Shown one piece after another: positions 1 through 11,864 of a stretch of DNA of 46,000 nucleotides (the first letter of the stretch is position 1; every line of letters begins with the position of its first letter). Origin of the DNA: Glandiceps talaboti (Eukaryota > Hemichordata > Enteropneusta > Spengelidae); the NCBI RefSeq assembly GCF_964340395.1, contig NC_135568.1, forward strand, positions 6,408,079 to 6,454,078, written 5' to 3'. A program made the position numbers and the translations under genes. The notes beneath the pieces are model-generated. The model did no database searches. It was given only the letters and a program-made list of their open reading frames with translations, and had not been told where the DNA came from.

Positions 1-1294
1 GGGCCACACCAAATAAACTTTTTGTTTCAATGATATCATACACAGCCTTGAACCTAAACAATCCTGTTCTAATATTACAAAGTGAAATTTCTTGCAATTT
101 GAGTCTAATACTATACAATGTAGTTACTACAAAACTAGAGTGACCATAGAGTTTCAATTAGGCAGCATGGTGTTTTCTATGCCTCACACAACATTTTTTA
201 ATACAAAATTCATAACACAAAATACAGACATTGATAGTGTGCATCAGTATTTATGAATACAATGTATATAACCACACACCCTCCACTCAGGGTCTATGAT
301 ATAAGATATATTACTGTATACATGTATAGTATTAGTAACTTTAGTTGTAGACTAATTTTTACCAATTACCAGACTGATTCATTGTGTTCATGTACACAAA
401 GGCATTTTAATAATCACTACTTATTTTTGCGTTTTTGCAAATTATAGCAAAAATATCCAGGTTTACAGTATTATTTTGTCATAGCTAGCTAATTTCTCTT
501 TATTATAAACAATAAAATGACAGTATATCTGTACGACATGTGTACTAAATCTTCTTGTCTTTGTTGATCTATTTTCTCATAGACACTATGCCAAAATTTG
601 ACTTCTTTCAGCAGTTCAACAAAGAAGTGTTTCCATATGGCCACTGTATATGGCCTGTCTCTTTGAATTTCAAAATCCATCTAAACACACCACTCAGAAA
701 CCCTATCAAAATGCACATTTCCAGCCTATCTTTTCTTTCTATCTTAAATTAAAGCTCACATTTGTCATCTGCAGCCAATCGTCTGATCTTTCCCGTGGGG
801 AACATAGGTGCTCCTTTCCCTGTATTGGTAATTCTACTCTGGGAAACTGATGACAAAGTCCTTGGCATCACTCTCTGACAATACCAACATTGGAATACTC
901 TTAAGTAAGCAATGCTCATATTCATGACACATACAACATGAGTGATAGTAAAATATATATATATGTTTCTCGACATAGACATTGGAAATCTAATGCAGAA
1001 ATTTCAATTTCAGTTACATATTTTATATATTATATTATATATTATTTATTTGCCAGAGGTTGAAAAATGTTTACATATCAAATGAGGAAAATGAAATAAT
1101 CAAGTAATCACATCGCCAATTAGAAAAAGTATATATAACAGAATAACTTGAACTTCTGGCTGGACCACAAAAATAGTTTGTTCAAACTAGTCAAGTTCGA
1201 GGCCCAAGGAAAACATATACAGTAATATGATATAAAAAAAATAACCAAAAAAAACAAACAAAAAAAACTTGAAATAACAGACCAAAACGAAAGC

Positions 1295-1327
<33 letters not shown>

Positions 1328-2208
1328 GCAAGCAGACAAACAAACAAGCAGGGAAACACACATTTTAATAAAAGAATATCATGTACTGATTCTGAAATCA
1401 ATATTCTTTTCATCGCTGCTTGTTTGTTACATATACATGTATTAACAATTAACAATATATATATTTACGATAAAAATTTCTACCAAGAAAATTTTTTTTG
1501 GAAGCGAATGCTAAATTTTCGTTCACATCTCGTCAGCATCATCAGGAGTATATTAGAATGGGCTGTTATCCCTAGATGAGGCATCAGCAAGAATTTGACA
1601 TTTGCTTCCAAAAATATTTTTATATTTGTAACTATGCAACCAGAGTCTATAAGCATTCTCGTCCATATAATTCAATCTTTTTTTTCGCAATATTTTTTGC
1701 ATAGTACCAGCTAGTATATTAATTGTGTCACGTAGCTGTCCTGCCAGGTTACAACAGTACATTTGTTTTGTTTTTTAATTATTTCACCTTGCCCTGTCGG
1801 TATTAGTTCCTTAATATTTTAATTATGTCACCCCAACCCTGTAATAACATCTTTCGGCATCAACTAATACTTACTATTCTCTGGTGGCAGTATTAAATGT
1901 GACATTTATCATTTAGACAAGATGTGACAAGCATACGATAACAGCATGGGTAGATTTTATATGTTTGTATTAGGTTCATCAGTAAATGCAAGCGGAGAGT
2001 CCTTTCAACCTGGTTAAATTTCAAAGTGAGGGGACAAAAAAACTGACATTTGAAAATTTGAACATTTTCATTTTTGTTTCTAAATTTTGAAAAGTCTTGA
2101 AAAAAGCCATTCATGGTACAAAACACGTCAAAGATTTGAACCATTTTTTTTTGTACTACTGAAATATTACTGATAGAAAACTGATATTTGACGTCACTAC
2201 CTCCCTAC
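1..2208. other. Non-coding, AT-rich
   Basis: No credible exon. It holds short AT repeats (950-964 and 1018-1048), the A-rich stretch and CA repeat near 1230-1330, and a palindrome-like AATTTTTTTTGG near 1490. Short frames here are scattered on both strands without splice context. Confidence 0.6.
1299..1326 (+). repeat. (CA)14 dinucleotide microsatellite
   Basis: Fourteen uninterrupted CA units inside an A-rich stretch (1230-1360). The 111-codon minus-strand frame across it reads CVCVCVCV and is not a gene. Confidence 0.95.
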
Positions 2209-2244
2209 TCCCCCCCCCCCCACTTCCTCCCCATCCCCATCCCA
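2209..2244 (-). repeat. C-run tract, G-quadruplex-capable on the minus strand
   Basis: Twelve C (2210-2221) then CCTCCCC, ATCCCC and ATCCC. The minus strand therefore holds at least four G runs of three or more within 36 bp. Confidence 0.7.
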
Positions 2245-4015
2245 AGGTTATACAGTCCATTGGCAATAAGCTTGCAAGTGGGGAGACACATCAAATATCA
2301 AATTAGTCTGATTTGTAGGTTTATCAACCATGCATGACCACTTGTGTAAAGTTGTTTTAACACATACCTACGGTATTTAAAATACATGTACAATTTAGCT
2401 CTACTACTAGAAAGCAAAGGTACAAAATACCATCAGATGGAACATTACATCTACACATAATGACTCAAGCCAGCATGGGGCATAATTGCCAAGTTAGTCC
2501 ACTGGGTCAGTATGCTATACATGTACCACTGTGTCATCATTCATCGTTACGGGTAAAAATACAGGATTTATATGACGCACAGCAACTTGGCCAGGCCAAC
2601 CATGTCCTGACTACAATCCTGGCAACTCAACCGTTCTAATTTCAGAGTTTTCTCAAGACATTTGGAAACACAATTACATCTGATATGAGTCATTGTAACT
2701 ACTACGAATAAAAGTATTTTGATACATAACTTTTCGGTGTTCAATCAACGGTGTTTAATCTAAGATGAGACAGCCGATACAATCCAATACGATTGCTAGT
2801 ATCATTTCATTAGTCAAAGTGATCTGACCGACGGAAGGTCATCCATTTTCACCTGTTTTCTGACAAAGATTCACCCTTTTTGTCATCTTACTGTCATAGA
2901 AACCATACCGTAAGGTTTTTGTGAAAAGCAATGGATAAAATCTAATGTACAGGATAGGATCTCTTACAGCGGCCCCCATTACATTCTTGACGATACAAAG
3001 TAATTACATATATAGGTTTGTCAATTTTAAAATTGATTTTTTCCCAATCAGTTTATTTAATATTCTGTACAGGTACATGATGTAGTAATATATTCCTCTA
3101 CAAAGTAAAATAACACAACTGCTATTTTCTTTTTAACTATCAAGATTGAACATCAATATTTTTGACAATGTCGGCTACAATTTACTTCAAGTCACTTGTG
3201 ATAAATTTCACTTGACAATCAAAATATGTAATTAGCGAATTTTAAATAATATATGACCGCCAATATCATTATTACACACATCACCTTTTCAAATTAAATA
3301 CAAATGGCATATAATATAGAACATTCATTCTAATTTCAAATGAAAACAGTAGTGCAATGTTTGTGTTTTCCGCATGCCCTTTCAATTAGGGAATACCTGA
3401 AGCAACTCAGTTCAACTAGGTACAAAAATGTATAATTCCTAGGGATTTCCGTCTTTTATTGGTATTCCGAGGTTAAGTTCATGAATATTTGTTGTTGAAT
3501 TTCAAATTAGCAGTGACTTTCGATGAGTCATAGTCAAGATTCTTGTATCATGCATGAACAGTTTCATACATAAAATGTCTTCAATGTTTCCTTCCACGAT
3601 CGATTTACGAGATACTGATATCAACATTATTTAAAATTAATACCTTACAATACCAATAAAAACAAAGGAAAGTGTTCACCCTTCTACATTTATCATTATT
3701 CAAAACTGCATTATCAAATAACAAAATACCAGAATTTCTAGTATAAATTATAATTGTATTATGACCTGAATCTGACCTGCAATTCCAAATTCTATACAAA
3801 ATTTCAAATATATACAGAATCAATTTTATAAGCATTACTGCAGTTGTGACTTGAATATAATAATTATCTACCTATGGAAATCCAAAAAAATTACTCCAAA
3901 CAAGTATTTGAAATCCTGTTTGATTCTAAGTTAAGGTAAACATTAAATTATGTATGCAAACTAACGGCAGAATGATTCATGATAGAATGGAAAATGTTGC
4001 TTAATTAGAACCTAC
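2245..4015. other. Non-coding, nothing distinctive
   Basis: AT-rich unique-looking sequence. A weak splice-like pair (TTGCTTTCTAG acceptor, CCGTAG|GTATGTG donor) on the minus strand around 2373-2411 encloses 39 bp with one open frame, too little to call. Confidence 0.5.
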
Positions 4016-4066
4016 CTCAAAAGTCTTGTACCACCACGTAGGGGCTGAAGTTGTGGTTTTGGCCAT
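4016..4066 (-). CDS. Weak candidate first coding exon
   Basis: An ATG at 4066-4064 (G at -3, G at +4) opens 17 codons, MAKTTTSAPTWWYKTFE, ending exactly at GAG|GTAGGT (donor at 4015-4014). Two adjacent Trp and a Tyr make it less like random AT-rich sequence, but it is very short. A weak acceptor (CACAACTTCAG) inside it would alternatively give a 29-nt internal exon in another frame. It lies just downstream, in minus orientation, of the ~206-bp tandem array at 4.2-5.16 kb. A similar 16-mer (AAGTCTTGyACCACCA on the plus strand) recurs near 37431, which hints at repeat rather than coding origin. No protein family was recognised. Confidence 0.2.
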
Positions 4067-4074
4067 AACGTAAA

Positions 4075-5160
4075 CAAGTCTTACAGTTGTGCGTACAGAT
4101 GTGGTACTGTTATAATGTAGTGTGTACGACTAACAGTTGAACAATAACTAGTCCATGTGAGGTCACAAACGTATGGTAGCTGTATGTTAACAAGACAGTG
4201 TGAGCAGGATACTCTAATACGCCATGTGAAGTAACATATCTGCGCTATCTGCACATGTAAGTTAAGAATTCATATGGATAGTAGACCCCAATGTTCTACG
4301 TGAGTAAACATATAGATGCCAAGTTAACCCTGAAGTCTGAAGTCAGCAAGAAAGAAGAAAGTCAATTCCTGCAAGTGAATCAACATTCATGAGCATTCTT
4401 CCTCAACGGTCTGCACAAGGAATTGAAAGCTTCCAAGTAAGTTTACATCAGTATACAGGCGGCTCCGGCTACCAAGACAGTCTGGGCACAAGACTCCAAT
4501 GTTCCATGGGAGTTTACATTTAACTTATGTATATATACTTGGTTAATTCCAAAGATGTAGCTGTTGAAGTCAGCAAGAAAGCAAATTTCTGAAACTACAG
4601 TTTCATAGCATAGTTAGCACCAGGATATGACAGCTTCCACGTGAGTTTACATTCACATACAAACTACAAATGTCAAAAACACATTCTGGGCATGAGACTC
4701 CAATACTGCACGTGAATAAACATATGTTAACTAGGTTAACCAGAAAGTCTAGCTGCAGAAGTCAGTGAGAATGCCAATTCCAGCATTAACATTCAGAGTA
4801 TGAGTACAGCTTCACAACACAGTCAGGAAGAGACAGCCTCCGTGTAAGTTTACATTCACAGACAACACAGGTTGACATATAACAAAGCTGTCTGGACATA
4901 AGCTTCCAATGTTCCATGTGAGTTAACATACATTTGTACAAACAGTCTTAACTCCAAAGTTTAGCAGTTAAAGTCAAAGAAAAAGGAAAGTCCTGTATGT
5001 ATTAAAGTTAACATACACAAAATGACTACAGCTTCAGAATAAAGTCTGAGCTACAATGTAGAAGTCTCCGTGTCAGTTTACGTATGTATACAAACTATAC
5101 AGGTTAACAACAGTCTGGGCACGAGACTCCAATACTCCATGTGACAATGGCTGGATGACT
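4075..5160 (+). repeat. ~206-bp degenerate tandem array, about five units
   Basis: A landmark block (GACTCCAATGTTCCATGTGAG, TTTACAT...) recurs at about 4284, 4492, 4696, 4902 and 5125, giving spacings of 208, 204, 206 and 223 bp. Between landmarks the same order repeats: GGTTAACTCCAAAG, TCTAGCTGxxGAAGTCAGCAAG, TACAGCTTCACAxxxCAGTC, GACAGCTTCCxxGTGAGTTTACAT. An earlier partial unit begins near 4130. Units differ by many substitutions. GTGAGTTT and GTAAGTTT recur in every unit and resemble splice donors, but no coding frame is kept. Confidence 0.75.
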
Positions 5161-7018
5161 AAGTGGAAAAGAATAATATTCCATGGCACGAGACTGATTT
5201 ATGGTTCATGATCTCCAGGCATGGATTAAAGGAAGAGCTGTCAGGAACTCCCAAGGGATTTGGTCACTATAGGAGTAATTAAATTGTCTGCAAGTGGAGC
5301 CATTAAGACAAAAAGGACAAGTGAATAATCAGAGCAAACTTTATGAGAAAAATTGACAGTTGTACTGTCTGAATCGTTGAGAGTTGCCTAGTATACAGTT
5401 TAGACATCTGTCTGAGGAGATATAACTATCTTAATCCATCTTATGCTCTGATCCCAAAAAATAAATGATGGGGCACTTTGCTGTAGTGATACAGATTACT
5501 TTGTGTAGCTTCCATTATAGATGCTATTACGGATAAAAATTTCAGGGCAATAAGTAAAATGGCATTTTCAACAAATTTTGTTAACAGCCATAACATGTAC
5601 GATACATTAGTGATATTTTTTTCATCTTTGGGGAGTGGATATGAATTCCTAAAGAATAATAATCATTTAATCTTGCATACCCCATACTATTGAATAGAAT
5701 AACCCAGCATCTTACACATGCCTAACTAGAAATGGAATCTTCCTACAGTAATTCTGATCAGTCAAGATTGAATCTTTCCATCTCGGCCCAGACTGGGTGT
5801 CTTCTGTAAAACACACAACACCCCAGGAATTGTAGGATATCTGACTCTAGCAGTCATTCACATACAACATTTTCTAATAGAGCAGGGTAAAATCAAAAGA
5901 TAATGGCCATTAGACAGGCCACAGAGGAGCCAACTTTGAGTCGTACACGAAATCTCAGGTGAGCAGGCAGTGTTTTGTCATACATTTGTTGGCTTTCAGG
6001 TGTAAAATCAATTTTATAGATACGTTCTTACTGTCAAACTTAATGATCCCTTGGCTAGTATCAATCATTTTACAGTATTCAGACAGGCAGGTCTTGCGAT
6101 CATGTTTTTCTTTAATTAGAATTTTGTCTATGCCAAGAATAGTCACCTTTATACAAAAGTGCATACATGCAAATTTAAGTAATACATAAAGTTGATCAAC
6201 TTGAATATTTCATATTTTATATTACAACATTCAAAAGTGGTTAAGAAATTGGGGCAAATGTACTGTTCTAAAAACTTTCATTTATGTGAAGTTTCAAAAA
6301 AACAAAAACTTGAATTCTTTTCATTGTGTGATATTATAACTTGAATTACCACACAAAATTCAGAATATTTAAGGATTACCTGCATCACTTATATTTCTCA
6401 GTGAATCCATTAGGGACAATCGCACAGTGTCACACAAGCTCAATTAGGCCAAAACCCACTACGCCTCAACGAACGTTCAGAAGTGCGACATCTACACATC
6501 TATATATGATGTAAACCATACTGGTTACACCACTACGATCAATACAATATAAAAACACATTGAAATACTAATGGAAACCCAGCACTGTATATCACATTAG
6601 CAGAAATCTTTAATCAACTTATCAACATCTCAATAGTAAACACACAACCTGTTATTATCGTTAGAAGGTGTGAAAGTTTTCTATTTTTGGTTAGAAGTGT
6701 GAAAATGACGTTCAGCAATCACACTGACGTCAAACCTGCTGCCCCACTAAATGATGGTCGTTCATTGAGTTTGTGTGGCATTGTGCAATCTTCCCCTAGT
6801 GCAGTAGTACGTACATACTGGTACAAAACACTCATATATTCTTCCAAACTCACACTTAAATTCATCTCAATCATTTTACACATCCACAGTTATTGATAAA
6901 CTTGCATTTTACCTGATAGATCATTTTTATTTTTTTGGGGTGCAATATAACTTATATATACTTGGAAATCATCAGTCCAGTATACAACACCTAACTTAAA
7001 AATAAAAAAAAATTATAT
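5161..7018. other. Non-coding, two splice-like coincidences
   Basis: Contains ATG-to-donor stretches at 5903-5958 (plus) and 6380-6410 (minus) that are noted but not accepted. Otherwise AT-rich with no repeats that I recognise. Confidence 0.5.
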
Positions 7019-7090
7019 ACAAATTCAAAAAAGTCACCAAAAATATTAACAAAAAATTGCTAATATTTTTGGTGACCTTTTTGAATTTGT
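7019..7090. repeat. 30-bp-arm hairpin
   Basis: ACAAATTCAAAAAAGTCACC...AATATTA (7019-7048) and its reverse complement (7061-7090) match at 29 of 30 positions around a 12-nt loop. A transcript from either strand would fold into a long, almost perfect stem. It could be a microRNA-like precursor, a tiny foldback element or the scar of an inverted duplication. The next 30 bp hold a (TATT)n repeat. Confidence 0.85.
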
Positions 7091-7119
7091 TGCTTGGTCT
7101 TATTTCGCAATCAAGTACA

Positions 7120-7151
7120 TTTATTTATTTATTTATGTATTTATTTATTTA
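7120..7151 (+). repeat. (TTTA)n microsatellite
   Basis: TTTATTTATTTATTTATG then TATTTATTTATTTAG, about eight units, shortly after the 7019-7090 hairpin. Confidence 0.85.
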
Positions 7152-7250
7152 GTGAAAACAACTTAGTTAGCATAGTATGTCAGTGAAAAAATTGTTGAAA
7201 GTTGTTCCATTAACATCTTTAAAAGTCATGACATTATCAATATAAGACTT

Positions 7251-7296
7251 TGTACTTGTCGTCCATCAATAATTCAAGTTCAAAACGACAAGTACA
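7251..7296. repeat. Perfect 12-bp inverted repeat
   Basis: TGTACTTGTCGT (7251-7262) and ACGACAAGTACA (7285-7296) are exact reverse complements with a 22-nt spacer. Confidence 0.7.
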
Positions 7297-7421
7297 TCTT
7301 TGTCTGTTTATGAAATATTGACAAATCCTAACTGACAGCTACTTGAACCTTGATAAAATCATTATTTTCTGACAGCACTTTCACGTCAGCACTATTTTGA
7401 CAGGTCAGAGGTTGTTGCTGC

Positions 7422-7434
7422 TGACCTTTGACCT
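7422..7434 (-). promoter_or_regulatory. Perfect DR1 nuclear-receptor element
   Basis: TGACCTTTGACCT is two exact AGGTCA half-sites in direct repeat with one spacer base (minus strand AGGTCAAAGGTCA). DR1 is the preferred site of RXR homodimers, HNF4 and COUP-TF type receptors. A further AGGTCA at 7402-7407 points the other way. Whether the DNA is bound is unknown. Confidence 0.5.
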
Positions 7435-8204
7435 TCAATGACAGCCCTTCAAAACTGACATTTCGATATGGCAGAAGACACATGAACGGTGATGGGTCAA
7501 TTGACAACTTTATCTTAAACTGCCAATGTAATGTTTTTATATTGTCTTACAAAAAATTTTGTCTTTATAATTTGTCTTAAAATTTTGACAGGTTTTCACA
7601 AATTTTCACTGTTTTCACATTCAACTATATCTCGCACCTCCTTACCCAAATATTTAGTTCAAGTATCAATTACTAGCAGGTTTAGAACATACTGTTCTCT
7701 GGCTTAATATTATCACACATATGTTCATACTACTTGACTTTCAAATTAGATTGACAATCAGCTGATATTACGAGAAATTATGAACCTTGCATTGAAAATA
7801 TATATATGTCATACACAAACACTGATATCACTGATAAGAACCCCATGAATGAATTTGAAGTACAGCTCGCCAAAAATTCAACATAAAATAGACATGTTCA
7901 CATTACACACTCAAAAGATAGCTTGCATATAATATTTTCCAATGTATATGTTGTCCTAGCCTTACCAGTCATTTGAAATTATATTAATCCTAAAAATATG
8001 AAAGTTTAAAATAAATATTCATATGAAGAAATAAAATTACATAAAGAAATATACACTTTATTCAAATGAGCATATTTATATGCAAAATTACCACTTCATT
8101 TGGTTAAAATCTTTCTAAACATTTATGGATCAGAAGTTTGAGTCAGATTTTTACAAGGAATGAATTTCTATGAAACCTGTCTAAAAGTAAGTTACATCAT
8201 GCCA

Positions 8205-8460
8205 GAGAGTTACAGAAATGTAGGAATTTTATACCTACATGTATAATTTAGGCCACAAAGTGATTGGTTTTGAGGATAATGAAGTGGAGCCCAGTAGTAC
8301 TTCATTTTCTTGATATTATCAACAGAACTTACTGCTGTGATGTCAGTCTAAAGCAGAAAGTTTTAGAAATGCAAGAATTTTGTTCCAAGTTTAGGCGGGA
8401 AAGTGCTTTGTACAGTATACAGATGAGATTAATGAAGTAGGGCCTGGCTTAAGACTCCAG
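8205..8460 (+). repeat. Two-unit tandem duplication, ~152 bp
   Basis: AGAAATGTAGGAATTTTAT...TTTAGGCCACAAAGTG...GATAATGAAGTGGAGCCC (from 8212) is echoed by AGAAATGCAAGAATTTTGT...TTTAGGCGGGAAAGTG...GATTAATGAAGTAGGGCCT (from 8364). The units are diverged. A further loosely related stretch (ACCATAATTTTGGCGGGAACC) lies near 8824. Confidence 0.55.
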
Positions 8461-9484
8461 CGAAGCAGATGTTAGTGATTCTCATTCATTCTTTCCACTC
8501 TTGAAGTTGTCAAGAAAGTAGTCAGTTTGCTGAAGTCTATATGTCTTCCTATCATTGTAACAGGTAAGAATTTCCTGTTAATTGAGCTATTTTCTACGGC
8601 TGACAGCCTCATTTCCAGTGGAATGAGCCGTGGCGCCCCACTCCAATAACATTACACACATCCAATTATCCAATCTTCACACTATCTGCCCAGGCTTTAA
8701 AGTGTAATGATTTGACAGGATGCTGTAGGACAAAAGTTTTGCTATTACGTTTGGGAACCCCGGTAACAAAGGGGGAAATCTGCTAAAATTTGTTTAGATT
8801 TCATTACCCTGCTTGAAGTGTTATACCATAATTTTGGCGGGAACCTCTGTACAAAACCTACAGATCACTGGTAGATTTAGCAAATTTTTTCTCATGTCAA
8901 TAATACAGAATGAGTCCAAGTGAAGTCACTTTTATTTCCAAGAGTTTCAAAGAATATTCGAAACATTTTCTATGGACTTTTTCTATATGCCAAATAGTAT
9001 CACTTTCCTTGAGTATTTTGTATACACCTTGGCATATCTCATCAACAGACTACCATGACTTCACTTGTCGCCACACAAAGTGTACTTGTTAAAGTAATGT
9101 GGATTCTGTCACCATTTTATGGTTATCACCTCATAAAATTTTCATTTTCAAAAATTTCCCAGGAGTGCAATTTTTCTGTGACTTTTGAAGAATGCAAAGT
9201 GTACAGTAATGCGTGAACTACAGTTAATCTGACGGTGCTGAATGAGTGTAATTAGAGCAATTGCAAAACTTCCAAATGTTGTTATTGATGCCTAGAAGAA
9301 CATACAAAGTAACTTCATTATTTAACTACTATCATGATGAGCAGCGTTTTTGTGCTAAGAACCCAGGTTACAATGGTATAATACAGTAAAACTTGTACTG
9401 GTTTCCATATTTCGTAAACACACAAATTGAGGTGCTAGAAATTTGAATGGCATTATTTGGTATTTATTAACATAAATTTTAAGT

Positions 9485-9810
9485 TTTGACTGTATACAGA
9501 CACTCTTTACAAAGTTAAAGGTAAGGTGCAGTTCTGAACTGTCTGCCAAAGGTGATATGATGTCCTGTAATTTGGGTAGCTAACCCCTGTAAACCATCTT
9601 GGGAAATCGAGTAGATTTTACCCCTGATGATACATATTATCATGAAACTTTGACTGTACACTTATACACTTAATTGAGGGTTAAGATAAGAAGGGGCACT
9701 TCTGAACTGTCTGTCAAAGGTGATACCATGTACCATAATTTAGGTGAACCCCTGTAAACCACCAGGGAAATCCAGTACATTTTACCACTGATGAATCTGT
9801 TAATAATTTA
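9485..9810 (+). repeat. Two-unit tandem duplication, 165 bp
   Basis: TTGACTGTA at 9485 and again at 9650 opens two units that share AAGGxxxGGTGCAGTTCTGAACTGTCTG, CCAAAGGTGATA, ACCCCTGTAAACCA, GGGAAATC and TTTTACCxCTGATGA. The period is 165 bp. The shadow open frame on the minus strand at 9355-9549 does not follow the repeat units and is not treated as a gene. Confidence 0.7.
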
Positions 9811-10322
9811 CTATTGAAATGTTCAAAGTCATCACTGCTTGTGAGGCAGAAAGTTGTTTTGCATTTTATTATTATGAACATGTTTCGAACTATGTCACAA
9901 TAACTTTAAGTTATGATTTTGACCTCCGATAACACTCACAGTAAATTATTCACTACCGTCACAGGGACTGCTATAACTAAGTGTCATCATATAACCAAAC
10001 TAACTGCACGTACAGTGGAAATGAAATCTCCATATTCTTATCAAACGGAAATTGCATTTTAATTTCAAATTCTACATGGAGCGTGTTTAATAATTCATAC
10101 CTTATCATTTCTTCATAAGTTGTCTAAGTAAGTAAAGTACAGTCTCTAAATTCCCTGCGGTTTTAGAACGTGATAAATAAAGTTCAACAAATGTATACGG
10201 TTTCTTGCACATTTAATAATTTTAGGGTTAAACTTTCGGTAACATGTATGAAGAGACTGGGTACACTAAAAGGAAGATGGTTTCATTACAATTATTACTA
10301 TTCCATTTAGCTCAGGGTAATA

Positions 10323-10375
10323 TCAGGTAAAACCATGGAAATATAAGCTACACTTCCATGGTAAAACCTACCTGA
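10323..10375. repeat. Two-block inverted repeat
   Basis: TCAGGTA...ACCATGGAA (10323-10340) faces TTCCATGGT...TACCTGA (10354-10375). The 9-bp and 7-bp blocks are perfect, with a short asymmetric bulge between them and a 13-nt loop. Confidence 0.6.
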
Positions 10376-11325
10376 CTTTCCTGGTCATTACCAGGGTTCT
10401 CCATCAAGATTAAGGTGCAGCATACAGGAATACCACAAAATGTAAACATATTTCAAACTCTCTGTTAGTGTTCCCATGAGGTTTCAAACAGTATTTATGA
10501 TAAGGTGGTAAGCATATGCAGGTAAAATTTACCAGAGTTCCTCAGTCATGATTTTACATGGGTGAGTTAATCAGTCATTTTTAATATCTGGGTTCCGAAC
10601 CAAAAAGATTGTTTAATGTATGCATGGAGATTCCATGTACGTTACTTTTACCAAATTTCACCCTTTCTGTTAGTACAGTGGGTTACCAAGTCTTTAATAA
10701 GCAACTACACAGATACTATTAAAATATCGAATAAACTGTACTTTGAGTAAAAATGAAGACATACGCTACAATTGTAGCTATGATACACTCATTGATACAA
10801 GCAAATTATGCGTACTTTAAGACTTACAGCAATATAAACAGAATTTGACTTTTCACCCTCAAATGTATCATCCGTCATGAATAATACACTTAAACAAACA
10901 AAGTGCTGAAATATGGCGGCCTTTCACTATTCAATTTTACATAAGTCCAGGGATCAATTGGCTAAAACAAAAACCCAGGCGTCAGAAAGTAATACAATGT
11001 CTAACTAGAAGCAATAAATACTAATAAGCATCTACCTACACAAATTACAAACCACCTTGTGCCAATCAGTTTCTGTCATTACATTTTTTTTCAACCATCG
11101 TTTTAATTCATTTACTCCCACAATCAGGTTCCTAATGGTATTAGTATTACCTTTGCTTGAAGCTGCTGTTTGAAAATTAAACCGCATAGCTGGAAGAATT
11201 TTATACATTGTCTTTATGAGGTTGTCAAGTATTATGGTAAAAACGGAGTTACATTTAGTTCTAAAGGCATCACAGTCACAACTCCAGGCAGTGTTGAATT
11301 TGATGGATTTTTGTTTTAAAATCGC

Positions 11326-11860
11326 AGGGAATGAGTACACTTAAGGTTTCAATTCCTTGTTTGCAGTTAAAAATAACTCTTCTTGTGTGATATACATGTT
11401 AAAACTCTTGAATAAACTGAGCAAAACTCATCAGATCTACATATTTTTAGGATTTTCATTCAAATATCTGGGGGAATGAGTACACTTAAGGTTTCAATTC
11501 CATGTATGTGGTTATAAAATAACTTAAGGTATGACATAGATGTTAAATCCCCTGAATAAGCTTGAGCAAAGCTCATCAAATATTGAATATTTAGCTATAC
11601 TTTTCAGCAGAATTTGGTAAATTATCATTTAAACATTTTGGGGAATGAGTGCACTTAAAGTTTCAATTTCTTATACATGGTTATAAAATAGGTGCTAAAA
11701 CTGTAATAAAATCGACATATTTGTCTAAAACACCTGGTGAAAGCTAATAAAATCTACATATTTGTTTGAAACACCTAGTACCAGGTAACCTGTTAAAAAC
11801 TTACGAAAGCTAACACAATCTACATATTTTCAATACTCTTCAGCAGAACGTGGTGGGGTA
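11326..11860 (+). repeat. Three-unit degenerate tandem array, ~145-168 bp
   Basis: GGGAATGAGTACACTTAAGG followed by TTTCAATTCC recurs at about 11328, 11473 and 11641. Later in each unit come TGTTAAAxCxCCTGAATAA, GAGCAAAxCTCATCA and ATATTTxxxCTxTTCAGCAGAA. The third unit has an extra inner duplication (ATCTACATATTTGT, then AAACACCT twice). It overlaps only the first codons of a 102-codon minus-strand frame (11340-11032) that I regard as chance. Confidence 0.7.
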
Positions 11861-11864
11861 ATTC

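Noticed and set aside
632-645. TCCATATGGCCACT, identical to the end of the palindromic elements
   Set aside because: Only 14 bp match and no TTAA or inner arm sequence follows; likely chance or an unrecognisable relic. The same holds for CCATATGGATG near 37738.
1506-1550. Second possible hammerhead on the minus strand (CTGATGA ... GAAAA)
   Set aside because: The sequences where stem I and stem II should form do not pair.
5903-5958. Plus-strand ATG exon candidate (MAIRQATEEPTL...) ending in CTCAG|GTGAGC
   Set aside because: Good ATG context and donor, but no partner exon on the plus strand was found. Several ATG-to-donor stretches of this kind are expected by chance in 46 kb.
6380-6410. Minus-strand ATG stretch (MDSLRNISDA) ending in TGCAG|GTAATC
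   Set aside because: Too short, with a weak donor and no supporting exon.
8440-8660. Plus-strand frame with AACAG|GTAAGA near 8562
   Set aside because: Frame continues through the donor to a stop; acceptor weak and phase unsupported.
9622-9660. CTGATGATACATATTATCATGAAAC resembling a hammerhead core
   Set aside because: The stem II pairing would need core bases (ATGATA/TATCAT), and no stem I complement exists.
10372-10404. Minus-strand ATG stretch (MENPGNDQESQ) ending in GTCAG|GTAGGT
   Set aside because: Only 11 codons and beside the inverted repeat at 10323-10375, which supplies the donor-like bases.
11032-11340. 102-codon minus-strand frame ending near a GTAGAT donor
   Set aside because: Length is within what chance gives here, no family recognised, and its start overlaps the first unit of the 11.3 kb repeat array.
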